From positions 2,704,001 through 2,768,000 of the forward strand of contig CP087974.1 in the NCBI GenBank assembly GCA_024426085.1: a DNA stretch of 64,000 nucleotides, given 5' to 3'. Under the pieces are notes generated by a model. It saw only the letters and a list, made by a program, of their open reading frames with translations, was not told where the DNA came from and did no database searches. Numbering within the stretch: position 1 is the stretch's first letter; each line of letters opens with the position of its first letter. The stretch is from Rhizobium sp. RCAM05350. Its GTDB lineage: Bacteria > Pseudomonadota > Alphaproteobacteria > Rhizobiales > Rhizobiaceae. Shown here piece by piece: positions 9,628-20,000 of this stretch. The position numbers were made by a program, and so were the translations under genes.

Positions 9628-10985
9628 GCTGGGTGGTCAGCCGCTGCACCGGCCAGGGTTTGGTATCCGGCGTCATATCGAAGCGAAAGCGTTTCATCAT
9701 GACGCCGAGCGCGATCACCGCCTCCTGCAGCGCGAACGTCGCGCCGATACAGATGCGCGGCCCGGCGCCGAACGGCAGGTACTGGAAGCGATGCAGCTTG
9801 TCGCGATTTTCCGGCAGGAAACGTTCCGGCATGAAGGCACGCGGCTTTTCCCAGTACAGCGCGTGGCGATGCAGCGTCCAGGGCATGATCAGAACCGAAA
9901 TACCCTTAGGGATCTCCACGCGTTCGCCCTCCGGCGACGTCCATGAATCGGCCCTGATCGCCGCCCGGTTGATCGAGGGGGCCGGCGGATAGAGCCGCAT
10001 CGCCTCCTCAAATGAGGCCCGAACATGCGGCATCAGATCGAGCCAGTCCACCGGTTCGGCCCCGCTCGACAGCACCGTGTCGATCTCCGCCTCCATGTTC
10101 TCCCGGACATGCGGGGAATTGGCGACGCAATAAAACGTCCAGGCGAGCGCCCGCGCCGTGGTTTCATGCCCGGCGCCGATGAAGGTCAGGATATTGTCAG
10201 AAATCTCATCGGTTGAAAGTCCTTCAGGCCGTTCCAGCTGCAGGAGCAGCGTCAGGAAATCCTGCGGTGCTGCTGCCGGATCCGCGCGTAACAGCTGCCG
10301 CCGATGCTCCATGGTTTTCTCGACGATCCCGCGAAACTCCGCCATGACTTTGGCGCCGCCGATGCGGGTCAGGCGCGGTACCCAGGGCGGTGCAAGCAGA
10401 AGGTCCATGGGATCGACGCGTCCCATCCGGTGCAGCAGCCGTTCGACACTGTCTGCGAACCCTTCGGTCTCGGCGGCGATCTGCCCGGAAAACAGCGTTT
10501 CCGAGAGAACCTCGTAGGTCAGCTCGGTCATGTCGTTGGCGATATTGACGACCGATCTTGTAGCGGCCGCCTCGTCGTATTTCGCGGCATACTCCTCGGT
10601 CTTGGCCAGCATCAGCTTTGCAAAACCTCTGGCATGGCGCGGCGTGAACACCGGCGCCATGGCCTTGCGCGACCGCTTCCAGACCTCGCCCTCGGCCGTC
10701 AGCAGCCCATCGCGCAGAATCGGCCGTAGAATGAGACGGCGCACCTTGGACATTTCGTAGTTCGCAGGCGTTCTCGACCAGGACGTAACGGATGAGGTTG
10801 GGATCGTTGATGATCAGCGTGCGCTGATTGATGAACTTCGTGTCGATCCAGGGCAACGTATAGGAGGGCTCACCCCAGAGCTCCAACGGATTGCGCATCA
10901 CGGTACGGATGATCTGGAAACGCGACGGTGGCACCGTGCGCGGGATCGGCGCGGGCGGCTCGAAGGGTTCGGGTCTCATATCCAT
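9590..10985 (-). CDS. Cytochrome P450 (frameshifted here)
   Basis: A 464-residue class-I-type bacterial P450. The I-helix oxygen-activation motif AGHETT, the K-helix ExxR (EEAMR), and the haem-binding loop FGAGPRICIG with its cysteine ligand are all present and in order, so the enzyme should be catalytically complete. The N-terminus lacks a membrane anchor, so it is soluble, and would need ferredoxin and reductase partners, none of which are encoded nearby. Substrate unknown. One extra base (A at 10766 on plus; GCC-GCG became GCCTGCG on the coding strand) splits the frame near residue 75. The start 10985 (MDMRPEP) was chosen because GGAAAG lies upstream; 10979 and 11012 are alternatives. Confidence 0.9.
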
Positions 10986-11066
10986 GAATGGACTTTCCGT
11001 GCGCCGCCACACATTGGCGGCTCCAACCGCTTAACCTTACATGAAGGTGTGGTTATTTCAGGAAAG

Positions 11067-12017
11067 TTAGAGCAGGCCTTTCAGTTCCGCCAGCTTGTCG
11101 TTGACGAGCCAGCCGTAATAATTTTCCTCCGGCCACTGCGCCTCCCCGCCCTTGTTCTTCGCGGCAAGGGCCGCTGCACGCTGGTCGGGATTGCCGACAT
11201 TGTAGAGCGTTGAGGTGATGCCGGGATTATCGGAAATATCCATGCCGGCGATCGACTTGTAGGCGTCGATCGAGTGGCGGATCGAGGCGGCCATATAGGC
11301 GAGCGACTGATCGGGATCCATGATCGCCTTGTAGACGCCAGCCGCATCGTTCTCATCCAGCCGGTCATAACCTGAAACGCGCGACACCATGTCGGTCAGC
11401 ATCAGGGCCGTCAACGGATTGATCTGGCCAAGACCAAAGGTCTGGCCGGCAAAGAACGGCTGGAAGAACACCGCGCTGAAGCGATTGTTCGGATAGGCGG
11501 TGCCGCCAACCGTATTGCCGCGGAACTGGCTATCCCAGACGCTTTCGCGGCAGGTCCACAGCGCGTAGGAGCTTTTCTTGCCCTCGCATTTGGAGAATTC
11601 AGGACGCGACACGAAATCGGCGACGGTTTCGCCCTCATAGCCGAAGCGGAAACTGTCGCCGGCATAGGCTGCCGCCTTGACGTAATAGGACTGCAGCCGG
11701 TCATAGGCATCGACATTGTAGGTATGCTCGCCGACGATGGCGCCGACCATGTGGATCGGATCGATGCCATAGGCGCGCGCCGTCGACTTGATCTTGCCCA
11801 TCAGCTTGCCGTCGGTGGCCAGAAGATTACGCACCTTCTCATACTTGGCATCGAAGGATGTCTTGCCAGCCTTGGTCCTGCGCACCGAGGCGCCCGGAAC
11901 GCCCGGCTGCTCCTGATACCGGTTGCCCTCAGGCACCACACGAATGCCGTCCGCCATGGCGGGGCCGGTAACGGCAATCATTGCCGCGACGAGAAGCATG
12001 TGAAGGATGGGGCGCAC
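11067..12017 (-). CDS. Secreted DUF1402 family protein, lytic-transglycosylase-like motifs
   Basis: An intact 316-residue exported protein. The GTG at 12017 has AGGAA seven bases upstream, and it opens a signal peptide ending GPAMADG, so the 28 codons upstream are not coding. I assign it to the DUF1402 family of Rhizobiales. Within it, GIDPIHMVGAIVGEH (residues about 84-98) and GLGQINPLTA (about 195-204) resemble the catalytic-glutamate and G-L-M-Q-I-x-P-x-T-A motifs of soluble lytic transglycosylases. Cysteines at about 144 and 156 may form a disulfide. A role in peptidoglycan turnover is therefore an inference, not established knowledge of the family. It stands alone downstream of the hslU terminator. 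Confidence 0.72.
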   Translation of the reverse strand: MRPILHMLLVAAMIAVTGPAMADGIRVVPEGNRYQEQPGVPGASVRRTKAGKTSFDAKYEKVRNLLATDGKLMGKIKSTARAYGIDPIHMVGAIVGEHTYNVDAYDRLQSYYVKAAAYAGDSFRFGYEGETVADFVSRPEFSKCEGKKSSYALWTCRESVWDSQFRGNTVGGTAYPNNRFSAVFFQPFFAGQTFGLGQINPLTALMLTDMVSRVSGYDRLDENDAAGVYKAIMDPDQSLAYMAASIRHSIDAYKSIAGMDISDNPGITSTLYNVGNPDQRAAALAAKNKGGEAQWPEENYYGWLVNDKLAELKGLL

Positions 12018-12130
12018 GCTCTGTTTCCTGTGAACCTGTCTTGACGTTCCGGATGTGCCGGGACGCATGCGGCAAAATCGTGTCGGAATCATGCCCGGCA
12101 CCGGGGAAAGCCTTATCGCGTGTGGACATC

Positions 12131-12168
12131 ACAAACAACAAGGGCACCTGCCGTTGTAGCAAGTGCCC
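12131..12168 (-). terminator. Terminator after hslU
   Basis: On the minus strand GGGCACTTGC pairs with GCAGGTGCCC (one G-U-type mismatch) around a 7-base loop and is followed by a T-rich tract. It lies 30 bases past the hslU stop and closes the hslV-GNAT-hslU operon. Confidence 0.7.
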
Positions 12169-12196
12169 CAATCATTAACAAAAGGATGTCGCAAAA

Positions 12197-13503
12197 TTAC
12201 AGGATGTACCGCGACAGATCTGTATTGGCGGCGAGATCGCCGACGTGTTTTTTGACGTACTCCGCGTCGATCGTCAGGGCTTCGCCGGACTTGTCCGGAG
12301 CCGCATAGGAGATTTCGTCCAAGACCCGTTCCATCACCGTCTGCAGCCGGCGTGCGCCAATATTCTCGACGCTCGGAATTGAGCATGACAGCCACATCGG
12401 CCAGCGCATCGAGCGTCTTCGGTGAAGTCCAGATTGACGCCTTCCGTTTCCAGGAGGGCCTTGTACTGGCGAATCAGGCTGACCTCAGTTTCCGTGAGGA
12501 TGCGGCGGAAGTCTTCCTTGGTCAGCGCCCTCAGCTCGACGCGGATCGGCAGGCGACCCTGCAGTTCCGGCAACAGGTCAGACGGCTTGGAGACGTGGAA
12601 GGCGCCGGACGCGATGAACAGGATATGGTCGGTTTTCACCGGGCCATACTTGGTCGCAACCGTCGTGCCTTCGACCAAGGGCAGCAAGTCACGCTGCACG
12701 CCTTCACGTGAAACACCGGCGCCCATGCCGCCATCGCGGGCGGCGATCTTGTCGATCTCGTCGAGGAAGACGATACCGTCATTCTCCGCCGAGCGCACGG
12801 CTTCACGCTGGATTTCCTCATTGTCGAGCAGCTTGTCGGATTCGTCGTTGATCAGGATGCCGTAGCTCGCCTTGACCGTCGTGCGGACCTTCTTGGTGCG
12901 CTGGCCCATCGCCTTGCCGAACATTTCCGACAGGTTCAAGACGCCGATATTGGCACCGGGCATGCCGGGGATTTCGAAACCGCCGCCGGGCGTTGCCGTA
13001 TCGGCGATCTCGATGTCGATTTCCTTGTCGTCCAGCTCGTTGGCCCGCAGCTTCTTGCGGAAGCTGTCGTGGGTGGCGGGCGACGAGGTCGCACCGACGA
13101 GGGCGTCGAGCACGCGCTCTTCGGCATTCAGATGCGCCTTGGCCTTGACGTCGGCGCGCTTCTTTTCGCGCACCAGGCCGATCCCGACCTCGACGAGATC
13201 GCGGATGATCTGCTCGACATCGCGGCCGACATAGCCGACTTCGGTGAATTTCGTTGCCTCGACCTTGATGAAGGGCGCACCGGCGAGCTTGGCAAGACGC
13301 CGGGAAATCTCGGTCTTGCCGACACCGGTCGGCCCGATCATCAGGATGTTCTTCGGCATGACTTCGTCGCGCAACTCATCGCTGAGCTGCTGACGGCGCC
13401 AGCGATTGCGCAAGGCGATGGCAACGGCGCGCTTGGCATCGTGCTGGCCGATGATGAACCGGTCGAGCTCCGAGACGATTTCGCGGGGTGAAAATGTGGT
13501 CAT
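12197..13503 (-). CDS. hslU: HslU, ATPase/unfoldase subunit of the HslUV protease (frameshifted here)
   Basis: HslU is the AAA+ ring that unfolds substrates and threads them into HslV. The N-terminal [20 protein letters not shown], the Walker [18 protein letters not shown] and Walker B region [15 protein letters not shown] are present, and the C-terminus ends DLSRYIL, the tail that docks into HslV. The restored protein is exactly 435 residues, the family length. Two disruptions occur close together near the C-terminus: a two-base loss around 12408-12415 and an extra base at 12375-12376 (TCG-AGC became TCCGAGC on the coding strand). Its ATG overlaps the stop of the upstream acetyltransferase gene (ATGA), so the three genes are translationally coupled. 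Confidence 0.95.
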
Positions 13504-14019
13504 GGCAAATCCGTTTCTTCAGCTTTGTCCAGCACCATGAAATGGGCCGGACCATAAATGGAATGGCGTGTATCGAGGAAGCGGAACCCCGCTTTCTCAT
13601 AGGCGCGAATGGCTTGCGTATTGGCCGGATCGGGATCGATGACGACGCGCGGTACTAGCCGCAAAAAGTTCAGCACAGAACTGGCGGATGATCGCACTGC
13701 CGTGTCCCCTGCCGGTCAAGTCCGGATTGCCGATCGAGATATCGATCCCCAGCGTGCCCGGCGGTTGATCCTGATAGGGATGATCCTCTTCCAGATGCGG
13801 ATCATAACATTGCAGATAGGCAATCGGCGTGCCGTCCAGTTCGACCATCAACGGGCGTGTTTCGACGCTTGTCATGGCCTCCTCGATGCCGGGCAGCTCT
13901 TCTTCCCGATTGCCCCACCATCTTGCCACATGCGGCTCGGCCAGCCAGTGGCCAAGCAGCGGGAAATCCTCCCGGCGCACATCGCGAAAGTGATAGCGGA
14001 GCGGTTGATCAGGCAGCAT
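13500..14019 (-). CDS. GNAT family N-acetyltransferase between hslV and hslU (frameshifted here)
   Basis: A GNAT acetyltransferase of about 172 residues resembling AAC(6')-type or RimI-type enzymes: [18 protein letters not shown] at the N-terminus, the acetyl-CoA loop region [14 protein letters not shown] (R/Q-x-x-G-x-G/A pattern), and [18 protein letters not shown] in the C-terminal part. One net extra base around 13654-13660 separates these last two blocks. It overlaps hslV by 11 bases and hslU by 4, so it is embedded in the protease operon. The acceptor substrate is unknown; similarity to aminoglycoside acetyltransferases does not prove resistance. Confidence 0.82.
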
Positions 14020-14534
14020 CGAGCGTTTCGATCACGATATTGCCATTGGTGTAGACGCAAATGTCGCCGGCGATCTCCATCGCCCGGCGGGCGATCTCTT
14101 CGGCCGACTTGTCCGAGTCCATCAAGGCGCGAGCGGCTGCAAAGGCGAAATTACCACCCGAGCCGATAGCGATGGTGCCATGCTCCGGCTCAAGCACGTC
14201 ACCGTTGCCGGTGATTGCCAGCGTGATCGACTTGTCGGCGACGAGCATCATCGCTTCGAGATTGCGCAGATATTTGTTGGTGCGCCAGTCCTTGGCAAGC
14301 TCGACGGCGGCGCGCATCAGCTGGTCCGGATACTGCTCGAGCTTGGATTCTGAGCCGCTCCAGAAGCGTGAAGGCATCGGCCGTTGCGCCGGCAAACCCG
14401 GCGATCACTTCGCCCTTGCCCAAGCGCCGGACTTTGCGCGCATTGCCCTTCATCACGGTCTGGCCGAGGCTCACCTGGCCGTCGCCCGCCATCACCACCT
14501 GTCCGCCCTTCCGGACGGTAATAATCGTTGTCAT
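14009..14534 (-). CDS. hslV: HslV, peptidase subunit of HslUV (frameshifted here)
   Basis: HslV is the threonine peptidase core of the bacterial proteasome-like complex. From ATG 14534 the protein begins [20 protein letters not shown]; the N-terminal methionine would be removed to expose the catalytic threonine. [34 protein letters not shown] and [20 protein letters not shown] follow, and [14 protein letters not shown] is the conserved C-terminal block. Restored length is 174 residues. The single extra base, T14351 on plus, turns CTC-GAATC into CTCAGAATC on the coding strand, the same change as in glcB, actR and chvI. It is the first gene of the operon, divergent from hisB. Confidence 0.95.
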
Positions 14535-14757
14535 GAAACCCACCCTACCCGGCTGCCGGGCCTTTTCGGAGAGCCGAACACCGGCTCCGTTGAAACCTAT
14601 GTAAGAGCGCTTTTGCCGATTGCAAATAGCCCGCATCGCGCTCCCCGGCCCTCGTTAATCCGGCTGCGTTTCGCGCTTGCGAGAATCATGGCGGCAGTTC
14701 TGGATATTTCGCCCACCGCCTGATAAGGAGCGGCTCTATTACATTCGGGAGAACCTG

Positions 14758-15366
14758 ATGGCCGACAAGCAAGTGAGCCGCACCGGCAGCGTTTCGCGCA
14801 AGACCAACGAAACCTCGGTGACCGTGTCCGTCAATATCGACGGCACCGGCACGTCGTGGATTTCGACCGGCGTCGGCTTTTTCGACCATATGCTGGAGCA
14901 GCTCTCCCGCCATTCGCTGATCGACATGGACATCGTTGCCGAAGGCGACCGCCATGTGGACGACCATCACACCGTGGAAGATACCGGCATTGCCATCGGC
15001 CAGGCGCTTTCCAAGGCGCTCGGCGACCGGCGCGGCATCACCCGCTACGCCTCGCTTGACCTCGCGATGGACGAAACGATGACCCGCGCCGCCGTCGATG
15101 TCTCCGGCCGGCCGTTCCTCGTTTGGAACGTCGATTTCTCCGCGCCGAAGATCGGCACGTTCGACACCGAACTGGTGCGCGAATTCTTCCAGGCGCTGGC
15201 CCAGCACGGCGGCATCACGCTGCATGTGCAGAACATCTACGGCGCCAACAACCATCATATCTCCGAAACCTGCTTCAAGGCCGTTGCCCGTGCGCTTCGC
15301 ACGGCAACAGAGATCGATCCGCGCCAGGCAGGCCGCGTTCCTTCGACCAAGGGAACGCTGGTCTGA
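14758..15366 (+). CDS. hisB: Imidazoleglycerol-phosphate dehydratase
   Basis: An intact 202-residue HisB, the sixth step of histidine synthesis (imidazole-glycerol phosphate to imidazole-acetol phosphate), monofunctional as in alphaproteobacteria. The manganese-binding histidine motifs [27 protein letters not shown] and the second set [19 protein letters not shown] are present. Start ATG 14758 has GGGAG seven bases upstream. It is the first gene of a tight hisB-(DUF2628)-hisH-hisA-hisF-hisE-coaA run; hisI is not in the cluster. Confidence 0.97.
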   Translation: MADKQVSRTGSVSRKTNETSVTVSVNIDGTGTSWISTGVGFFDHMLEQLSRHSLIDMDIVAEGDRHVDDHHTVEDTGIAIGQALSKALGDRRGITRYASLDLAMDETMTRAAVDVSGRPFLVWNVDFSAPKIGTFDTELVREFFQALAQHGGITLHVQNIYGANNHHISETCFKAVARALRTATEIDPRQAGRVPSTKGTLV

Positions 15367-15393
15367 TCCGGCCCACATTGAAAGTTGGCTGAT

Positions 15394-15873
15394 ATGGCCT
15401 CCTATCTGGTTCTAACACCACCCGCCGCCCTCAGAAACGACGAGGATGCGCGGTTCATCGCCGACAAGTTCTCCTGGATTGCCTTCATTTTTCCAGCCAT
15501 CTGGCTGCTCTTCAAGCGGCAGTGGATCGCAGGCATTGCCGTTGCGATCCTACAATCGGCCGTGACGATCCTGACCTCGGAGCCCCGCGCCATGCTGGCG
15601 GGGCTTTTGATCGAACTGGCCTTGCGTCTTCTCGTCGCTCTCGAAGGTCCGGCTTTTATCATGAGACGCCTGGAAGCTCACGGCTGGACGCTCCAATCGA
15701 TCATTGCGACTGATGATCTGGCTCTTGCCGAGATGATCTACGACCACGAGACGGCTGCGCACGCGACGACCTCTGGCGAAACCACGTGGCATCCGCCAGC
15801 ACTGCCACCGGCGACGAGAAAATCCGAAACCCGCACAGGGTTCGGCCTGTTTGAGAATTATGGAGAACGCTGA
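15394..15873 (+). CDS. DUF2628-like membrane protein between hisB and hisH
   Basis: An intact 159-residue protein with hydrophobic stretches at about residues 27-45 (FSWIAFIFPAIWLLF), 48-65 and 67-85, followed by a cytosolic tail ending FGLFENYGER. The pattern fits the DUF2628 small membrane proteins often found inside rhizobial his operons. The function is unknown. The stop TGA overlaps the hisH ATG (TGATG), which points to translational coupling with histidine genes. ATG 15394 is preferred over the in-frame TTG at 15385. Confidence 0.75.
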   Translation: MASYLVLTPPAALRNDEDARFIADKFSWIAFIFPAIWLLFKRQWIAGIAVAILQSAVTILTSEPRAMLAGLLIELALRLLVALEGPAFIMRRLEAHGWTLQSIIATDDLALAEMIYDHETAAHATTSGETTWHPPALPPATRKSETRTGFGLFENYGER

Positions 15874-16524
15874 TGCGCGTTGCGATCATCGATTACGGAT
15901 CCGGCAATCTGCGCTCGGCAACCAAAGCCTTCGGAGCGGGCTGCGCGTGAAGCCGGCATCAATGCTGAAATCGAACTCACCGACAAGGCCGATCGCGTTG
16001 CCAGCGCCGACCGCATCGTGCTGCCCGGTGTCGGCGCCTATGCCGACTGCCGCCGTGGTCTCGATGCCGTCGATGGCATGCGTGAAGCGCTGAACGACGT
16101 GGTAGAGATATCCGGCCGACCGTTCCTCGGCATCTGCGTCGGCATGCAGCTGATGTCGTCGCGCGGACTGGAGAAGACCACGACGGAAGGATTCGGCTGG
16201 ATCAAGGGCGACGTCGTCAAGATAGTGCCGTCCGATCCGGCGCTGAAGATCCCGCAGATCGGCTGGAACACGCTGACGCTCGCCAAGCCCCATCCGTTGT
16301 TTGAGGGGGTCCGGGCGGGCAGTGACGGGCTGCATGCCTATTTCGTCCATTCCTACCATCTCGCCGTCGAAAATCCGGACGACCTGATTGCCACCACCAC
16401 CTACGGCGGCGCAGTGACGGCGTTTGTGGCCCGAGGCAACAAGGCCGGCGCGCAGTTCCATCCGGAGAAGAGCCAGACGCTCGGCCTCGCCCTCATCTCG
16501 AATTTTCTGCGCTGGAAGCCCTGA
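15873..16524 (+). CDS. hisH: Imidazole glycerol phosphate synthase subunit HisH (frameshifted here)
   Basis: HisH is the glutaminase that feeds ammonia to HisF. From ATG 15873 the protein begins [33 protein letters not shown], the nucleophile loop [10 protein letters not shown] with its cysteine, and the C-terminal QFHPEKSQ (His-Glu of the triad) are present. Restored length is 216 residues. One extra G at 15933-15934 (TTC-GAG became TTCGGAG) breaks the frame at residue about 21, so an automatic caller would lose the true start. It is followed by hisA after one base plus CATG. Confidence 0.95.
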
Positions 16525-16525
16525 C

Positions 16526-17269
16526 ATGATCCTTTTTCCCGCCATCGACCTCAAAGACGGCCAGTGCGTGCGCCTCAAGCTCGGCGACATGGATCAGGCA
16601 ACCGTCTACAATCCCGACCCCGGCGCGCAGGCCAAGGCCTTCGAGGACCAGGGTTTCGAATGGCTGCACGTGGTCGATCTCAACGGCGCCTTTGCCGGTG
16701 AAACCGTCAACGGTGCTGCCCTCGATGCGATCCTCAAATCCACCAGGAACCCGGTGCAGCTTGGTGGCGGTATCCGCACGCTCGATCATATCGAAAACTG
16801 GCTGTCGCGCGGGCTTGCCCGTGTCATTCTCGGAACGGTCGCCGTGCGTGATCCGGCGCTGGTGATCGAAGCCTGCAAAAAATTCCCCGGCAAGGTCGCC
16901 GTCGGTATCGACGCCAAGGGCGGCAAGGTGGCGGTCGAGGGCTGGGCGGAAGCCTCCGAGCTCGGTGTCATCGAACTGGCGAGGAAATTCGAAGGCGCCG
17001 GCGTTTCGGCGATTATCTATACCGACATCGACCGCGACGGGATCCTCACCGGCATCAACTGGGATTCGACGCTGGAACTGGCCGATGCCGTTTCCATCCC
17101 GGTCATCGCTTCGGGCGGCCTCGCCTCGATGGACGATATCCGCCGCATGGTTCAGCCGGATGCGGCCAAACTCGAAGGCGCGATTTCCGGCCGGGCGCTC
17201 TATGATGGACGCATCGATCCGGCCGAGGCGCTGTCGCTCATCCGGGGCAGACAAGGAAATGCAGCATGA
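16526..17269 (+). CDS. hisA: Phosphoribosylformimino-5-aminoimidazole carboxamide ribotide isomerase
   Basis: Intact, 247 residues. A (beta-alpha)8 barrel with internal two-fold symmetry; it isomerises ProFAR to PRFAR. The N-terminal [15 protein letters not shown] carries the catalytic aspartate, the phosphate-binding [14 protein letters not shown] and C-terminal [11 protein letters not shown] are present. Its TGA overlaps the hisF ATG by four bases. Confidence 0.97.
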   Translation: MILFPAIDLKDGQCVRLKLGDMDQATVYNPDPGAQAKAFEDQGFEWLHVVDLNGAFAGETVNGAALDAILKSTRNPVQLGGGIRTLDHIENWLSRGLARVILGTVAVRDPALVIEACKKFPGKVAVGIDAKGGKVAVEGWAEASELGVIELARKFEGAGVSAIIYTDIDRDGILTGINWDSTLELADAVSIPVIASGGLASMDDIRRMVQPDAAKLEGAISGRALYDGRIDPAEALSLIRGRQGNAA

Positions 17270-18042
17270 CCCTGAAAGCCCGTGTCATCCCCTGCCTCGA
17301 CGTCAAGGACGGCCGTGTCGTCAAGGGTGTCAGCTTCGTCGATCTGATCGATGCCGGCGATCCCGTCAGATCGGCCAAGGCCTATGATGCCGCCGGTGCC
17401 GATGAACTCTGTTTCCTCGACATCACTGCTTCCTCCGACAATCGCGATACGATCTTCGACGTCGTCGCCCGCACGGCCGACCATTGCTTCATGCCGCTGA
17501 CCGTCGGTGGCGGCGTTCGCACTGTGGCCGATATCCGCAAGCTTCTGCTGGCCGGGGCCGACAAGGTGTCGATCAATTCGGCCGCCGTCAGTAATCCGGA
17601 TTTCGTCGCCGAAGCGGCCGACAAGTTCGGCAACCAGTGCATCGTCGTGTCGATCGATTCCAAGAAGGTGTCGAAACCCGGCGAAGAGGATCGTTGGGAG
17701 ATCTTCACCCATGGCGGCCGCCATGCAACCGGCATCGATGCCGTCACCTTTGCCGAAAGGATGGTCAAGCTCGGCGCCGGTGAGCTGCTGCTCACCTCGA
17801 TGGATCGTGACGGCTCCAAGACCGGCTACGATATCGCGTTGACCCGCACGATCGCTGACAGGGTGTCTGTGCCGGTTATCGCCTCGGGCGGTGTCGGCAC
17901 CCTCGATCATATGGTCGAAGGCATCCGCGACGGCCATGCGACGGCGGTTCTGGCTGCCTCGATCTTCCATTTCGGCACCTATAGCATCGGCGAAACCAAG
18001 CGCTATATGGCAGAGCATGGTATCGCCATGCGGCTCGATTGA
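17266..18042 (+). CDS. hisF: Imidazole glycerol phosphate synthase subunit HisF
   Basis: Intact, 258 residues. The cyclase half of the HisH-HisF complex, which makes imidazole-glycerol phosphate and [21 protein letters not shown] (catalytic Asp near residue 11), [26 protein letters not shown] and [11 protein letters not shown] are the expected barrel motifs. It starts inside the hisA stop (ATGA). Confidence 0.97.
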   Translation: MTLKARVIPCLDVKDGRVVKGVSFVDLIDAGDPVRSAKAYDAAGADELCFLDITASSDNRDTIFDVVARTADHCFMPLTVGGGVRTVADIRKLLLAGADKVSINSAAVSNPDFVAEAADKFGNQCIVVSIDSKKVSKPGEEDRWEIFTHGGRHATGIDAVTFAERMVKLGAGELLLTSMDRDGSKTGYDIALTRTIADRVSVPVIASGGVGTLDHMVEGIRDGHATAVLAASIFHFGTYSIGETKRYMAEHGIAMRLD

Positions 18043-18061
18043 GCGTCAGGACGTAAGACAG

Positions 18062-18377
18062 ATGAGCAATTTCAGCCTTTCCGATCTCAGAAACGATCGT
18101 CGCCTTGCGGGCAAAAGCCTCGCCGGACGAATCCTGGACCGCAAAACTCGTCGCCCATGGGCAGGCGAAAGCGGCGAAGAAGCTTGGTGAGGAGGCGGTG
18201 GAGACTGTGATCGCCGCCATCTGCAACGACCGCGCCAACCTTGTCGCCGAGAGTGCCGATCTGATCTATCATCTGATGGTCGTATTGAAAATTGCTGATA
18301 TTCCGTTGCAGGATGTGATGAGCGAACTCGAACGGCGCACAAGCCAATCGGGGCTCCAGGAAAAGGCAAGCCGGTAG
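18062..18377 (+). CDS. hisE: Phosphoribosyl-ATP pyrophosphatase HisE (frameshifted here)
   Basis: HisE hydrolyses phosphoribosyl-ATP to phosphoribosyl-AMP; it is a small all-alpha MazG-like enzyme. ATG 18062 begins MSNFSLSDL and, after removal of the extra A at 18089 (CTC-GAA became CTCAGAA), continues [20 protein letters not shown]. The metal-binding helix [13 protein letters not shown] and [11 protein letters not shown] follow; the end is SGLQEKASR. Restored length is 104 residues. It lies 19 bases after hisF and 7 before coaA, in the same operon. Confidence 0.93.
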
Positions 18378-18384
18378 ACACGTC

Positions 18385-19378
18385 ATGACAATCGTCGCAA
18401 AAGACATCGCGCCGGCCGATATTCCGGATCACTTCGACAACAAGGACTATTCGCCCTACAGGTTCTTTTCGGCAGAGGAATGGTCGCATTTCCGGGCAGA
18501 TACGCCGCTGACACTGTCGGCGGACGAAGTCCAGCGTCTGCGCTCCCTCAACGACCCCGTCGATCTCAGCGAAGTTAGGCGCATCTATCTGTCGCTGTCG
18601 CGGCTTTTGTCGGCGCATGTCGATCCTCGCAGATGCTGTTTGCCCAGCGCCAGCGTTTCCTCAGCCTGTCCGGTGAGGCGAAGACGCCGTTCGTCATTGG
18701 CATTGCAGGTTCGGTAGCCGTTGGAAAATCGACCACGGCTCGTATTCTGGCTGAACTTTTGTCGCGCTGGCCATCCAGCCCCAAGGTCGACCTGGTGACC
18801 ACCGACGGCTTCCTCTATCCCAATGCGACGTTGCTGCGGGACAACATGATGGACCGCAAGGGTTTTCCGGAAAGCTATGATATCGGCTGCTGCTACGGTT
18901 TCTCTCGGCCATCAAGGCCGGCCAGCCGAACGTCAAGGCGCCGTCCTATTCGCACCTGACCTATGACGTTCTGCCCGATCAGTTCCAGACCATCGACCGG
19001 CCGGATATCCTGATCTTCGAGGGCATCAACGTGCTGCAGTCGCGCAATCTGCCCGCCGACGGCAAGATCGTGCCGATGGTTTCGGACTTTTTCGATTTCT
19101 CGATCTATATCGATGCCGAGGAAAGCCTGATCCATAGCTGGTACGTCAACCGCTTCATGCACCTGCGCCAGACAGCCTTCCGCAATCCGGATTCTTTCTT
19201 CAAGCGTTATGCGGAAGTGGGCGAGGAGGAAGCGCTTTCGATCGCCGAAGGGCTTTGGCAGAATATCAACCTGAAGAACCTGCGTCAGAACATCCTGCCG
19301 ACGCGGCCGCGGGCCGACCTGATCCTGCAGAAGGGTCCGAATCACCTCACCGAGACAGTCGCACTGCGCAAACTCTGA
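18385..19378 (+). CDS. coaA: Type I pantothenate kinase CoaA (frameshifted here)
   Basis: CoaA phosphorylates pantothenate, the first committed step of coenzyme A synthesis, and is usually essential. [20 protein letters not shown] is the N-terminal signature, [17 protein letters not shown] holds the P-loop, and [16 protein letters not shown] and [10 protein letters not shown] are conserved. Restored length is 331 residues. Two single-base losses disrupt it, near 18619-18622 (GAATCC became GATCC) and near 18886-18891 (after YDIG). Its presence at the end of the his operon is common in rhizobia. It ends 3 bases from the convergent alkB stop. Confidence 0.94.
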
Positions 19379-19381
19379 GGC

Positions 19382-19993
19382 TCACGCGGTGACGCGGCGT
19401 AGCGTCAGGTTGATGCGGCCGCCGTTTTTCAAAAGCGTCGACGTGTTGGGATAGATCTTGTCGACGCCGTGGAAGGCCAGCCTCCCCTCGCCGCCAAGCA
19501 CGACGACATCGCCACTCGACAGTTTGAACGACAGCGTTCCGCCGCTGCGCTCAGTGCCACCGACACGAAACAGGCAAGCGTCTCCCAGCGAAATCGACAC
19601 AACAGGCGTTTCCAGATCCTTCTCGTCGCGATCCTGATGCAGGCCCATGCGGGCGTCATCGGCATAGAAATTGACGAGACAGGCTTGCGGCTCCTTCGAG
19701 GTTCCGGAAACCGTGCGCCAGATTTCCAGCAGCACATCCGGCATCGCCGGCCATGGTTTGCCTGTGACGGGATGTTGCGGCTGGTAGCGATAGCCGCGCT
19801 CCTTGTCCGTCACCCAGCCGAGCGGGCCGCAATTGGTCATGCGCACGGACATCGGCTTGCCGGTGCGGGGCATGGCCGGGACGAACAACGGCGCTTCCGC
19901 CACGACAGCACGAATGCTCTCGACCAGAGCTTCCTGTTGTTGCCGATCGAGAAAGTCCGGGATATGCCGGATACCTTGGGGCAGCGCCTTCAT
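19382..19993 (-). CDS. alkB: AlkB-family alpha-ketoglutarate-dependent dioxygenase
   Basis: Intact, 203 residues from ATG 19993. AlkB repairs N1-methyladenine and N3-methylcytosine by oxidative demethylation. Iron ligands are visible as H-x-D in MGLHQDRDEKDL and a distal histidine in AFHGVDKIYP, with the 2-oxoglutarate-binding arginine in GGRINLTLRR. NFYADDARMG and the GDACLFRVGG strand are typical. The 24-residue upstream extension of the frame overlaps the preceding gene and has no support. It follows that gene by 7 bases, so the two may be co-transcribed. Confidence 0.92.
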   Translation of the reverse strand: MKALPQGIRHIPDFLDRQQQEALVESIRAVVAEAPLFVPAMPRTGKPMSVRMTNCGPLGWVTDKERGYRYQPQHPVTGKPWPAMPDVLLEIWRTVSGTSKEPQACLVNFYADDARMGLHQDRDEKDLETPVVSISLGDACLFRVGGTERSGGTLSFKLSSGDVVVLGGEGRLAFHGVDKIYPNTSTLLKNGGRINLTLRRVTA

Positions 19994-20000
19994 TGGAGAC

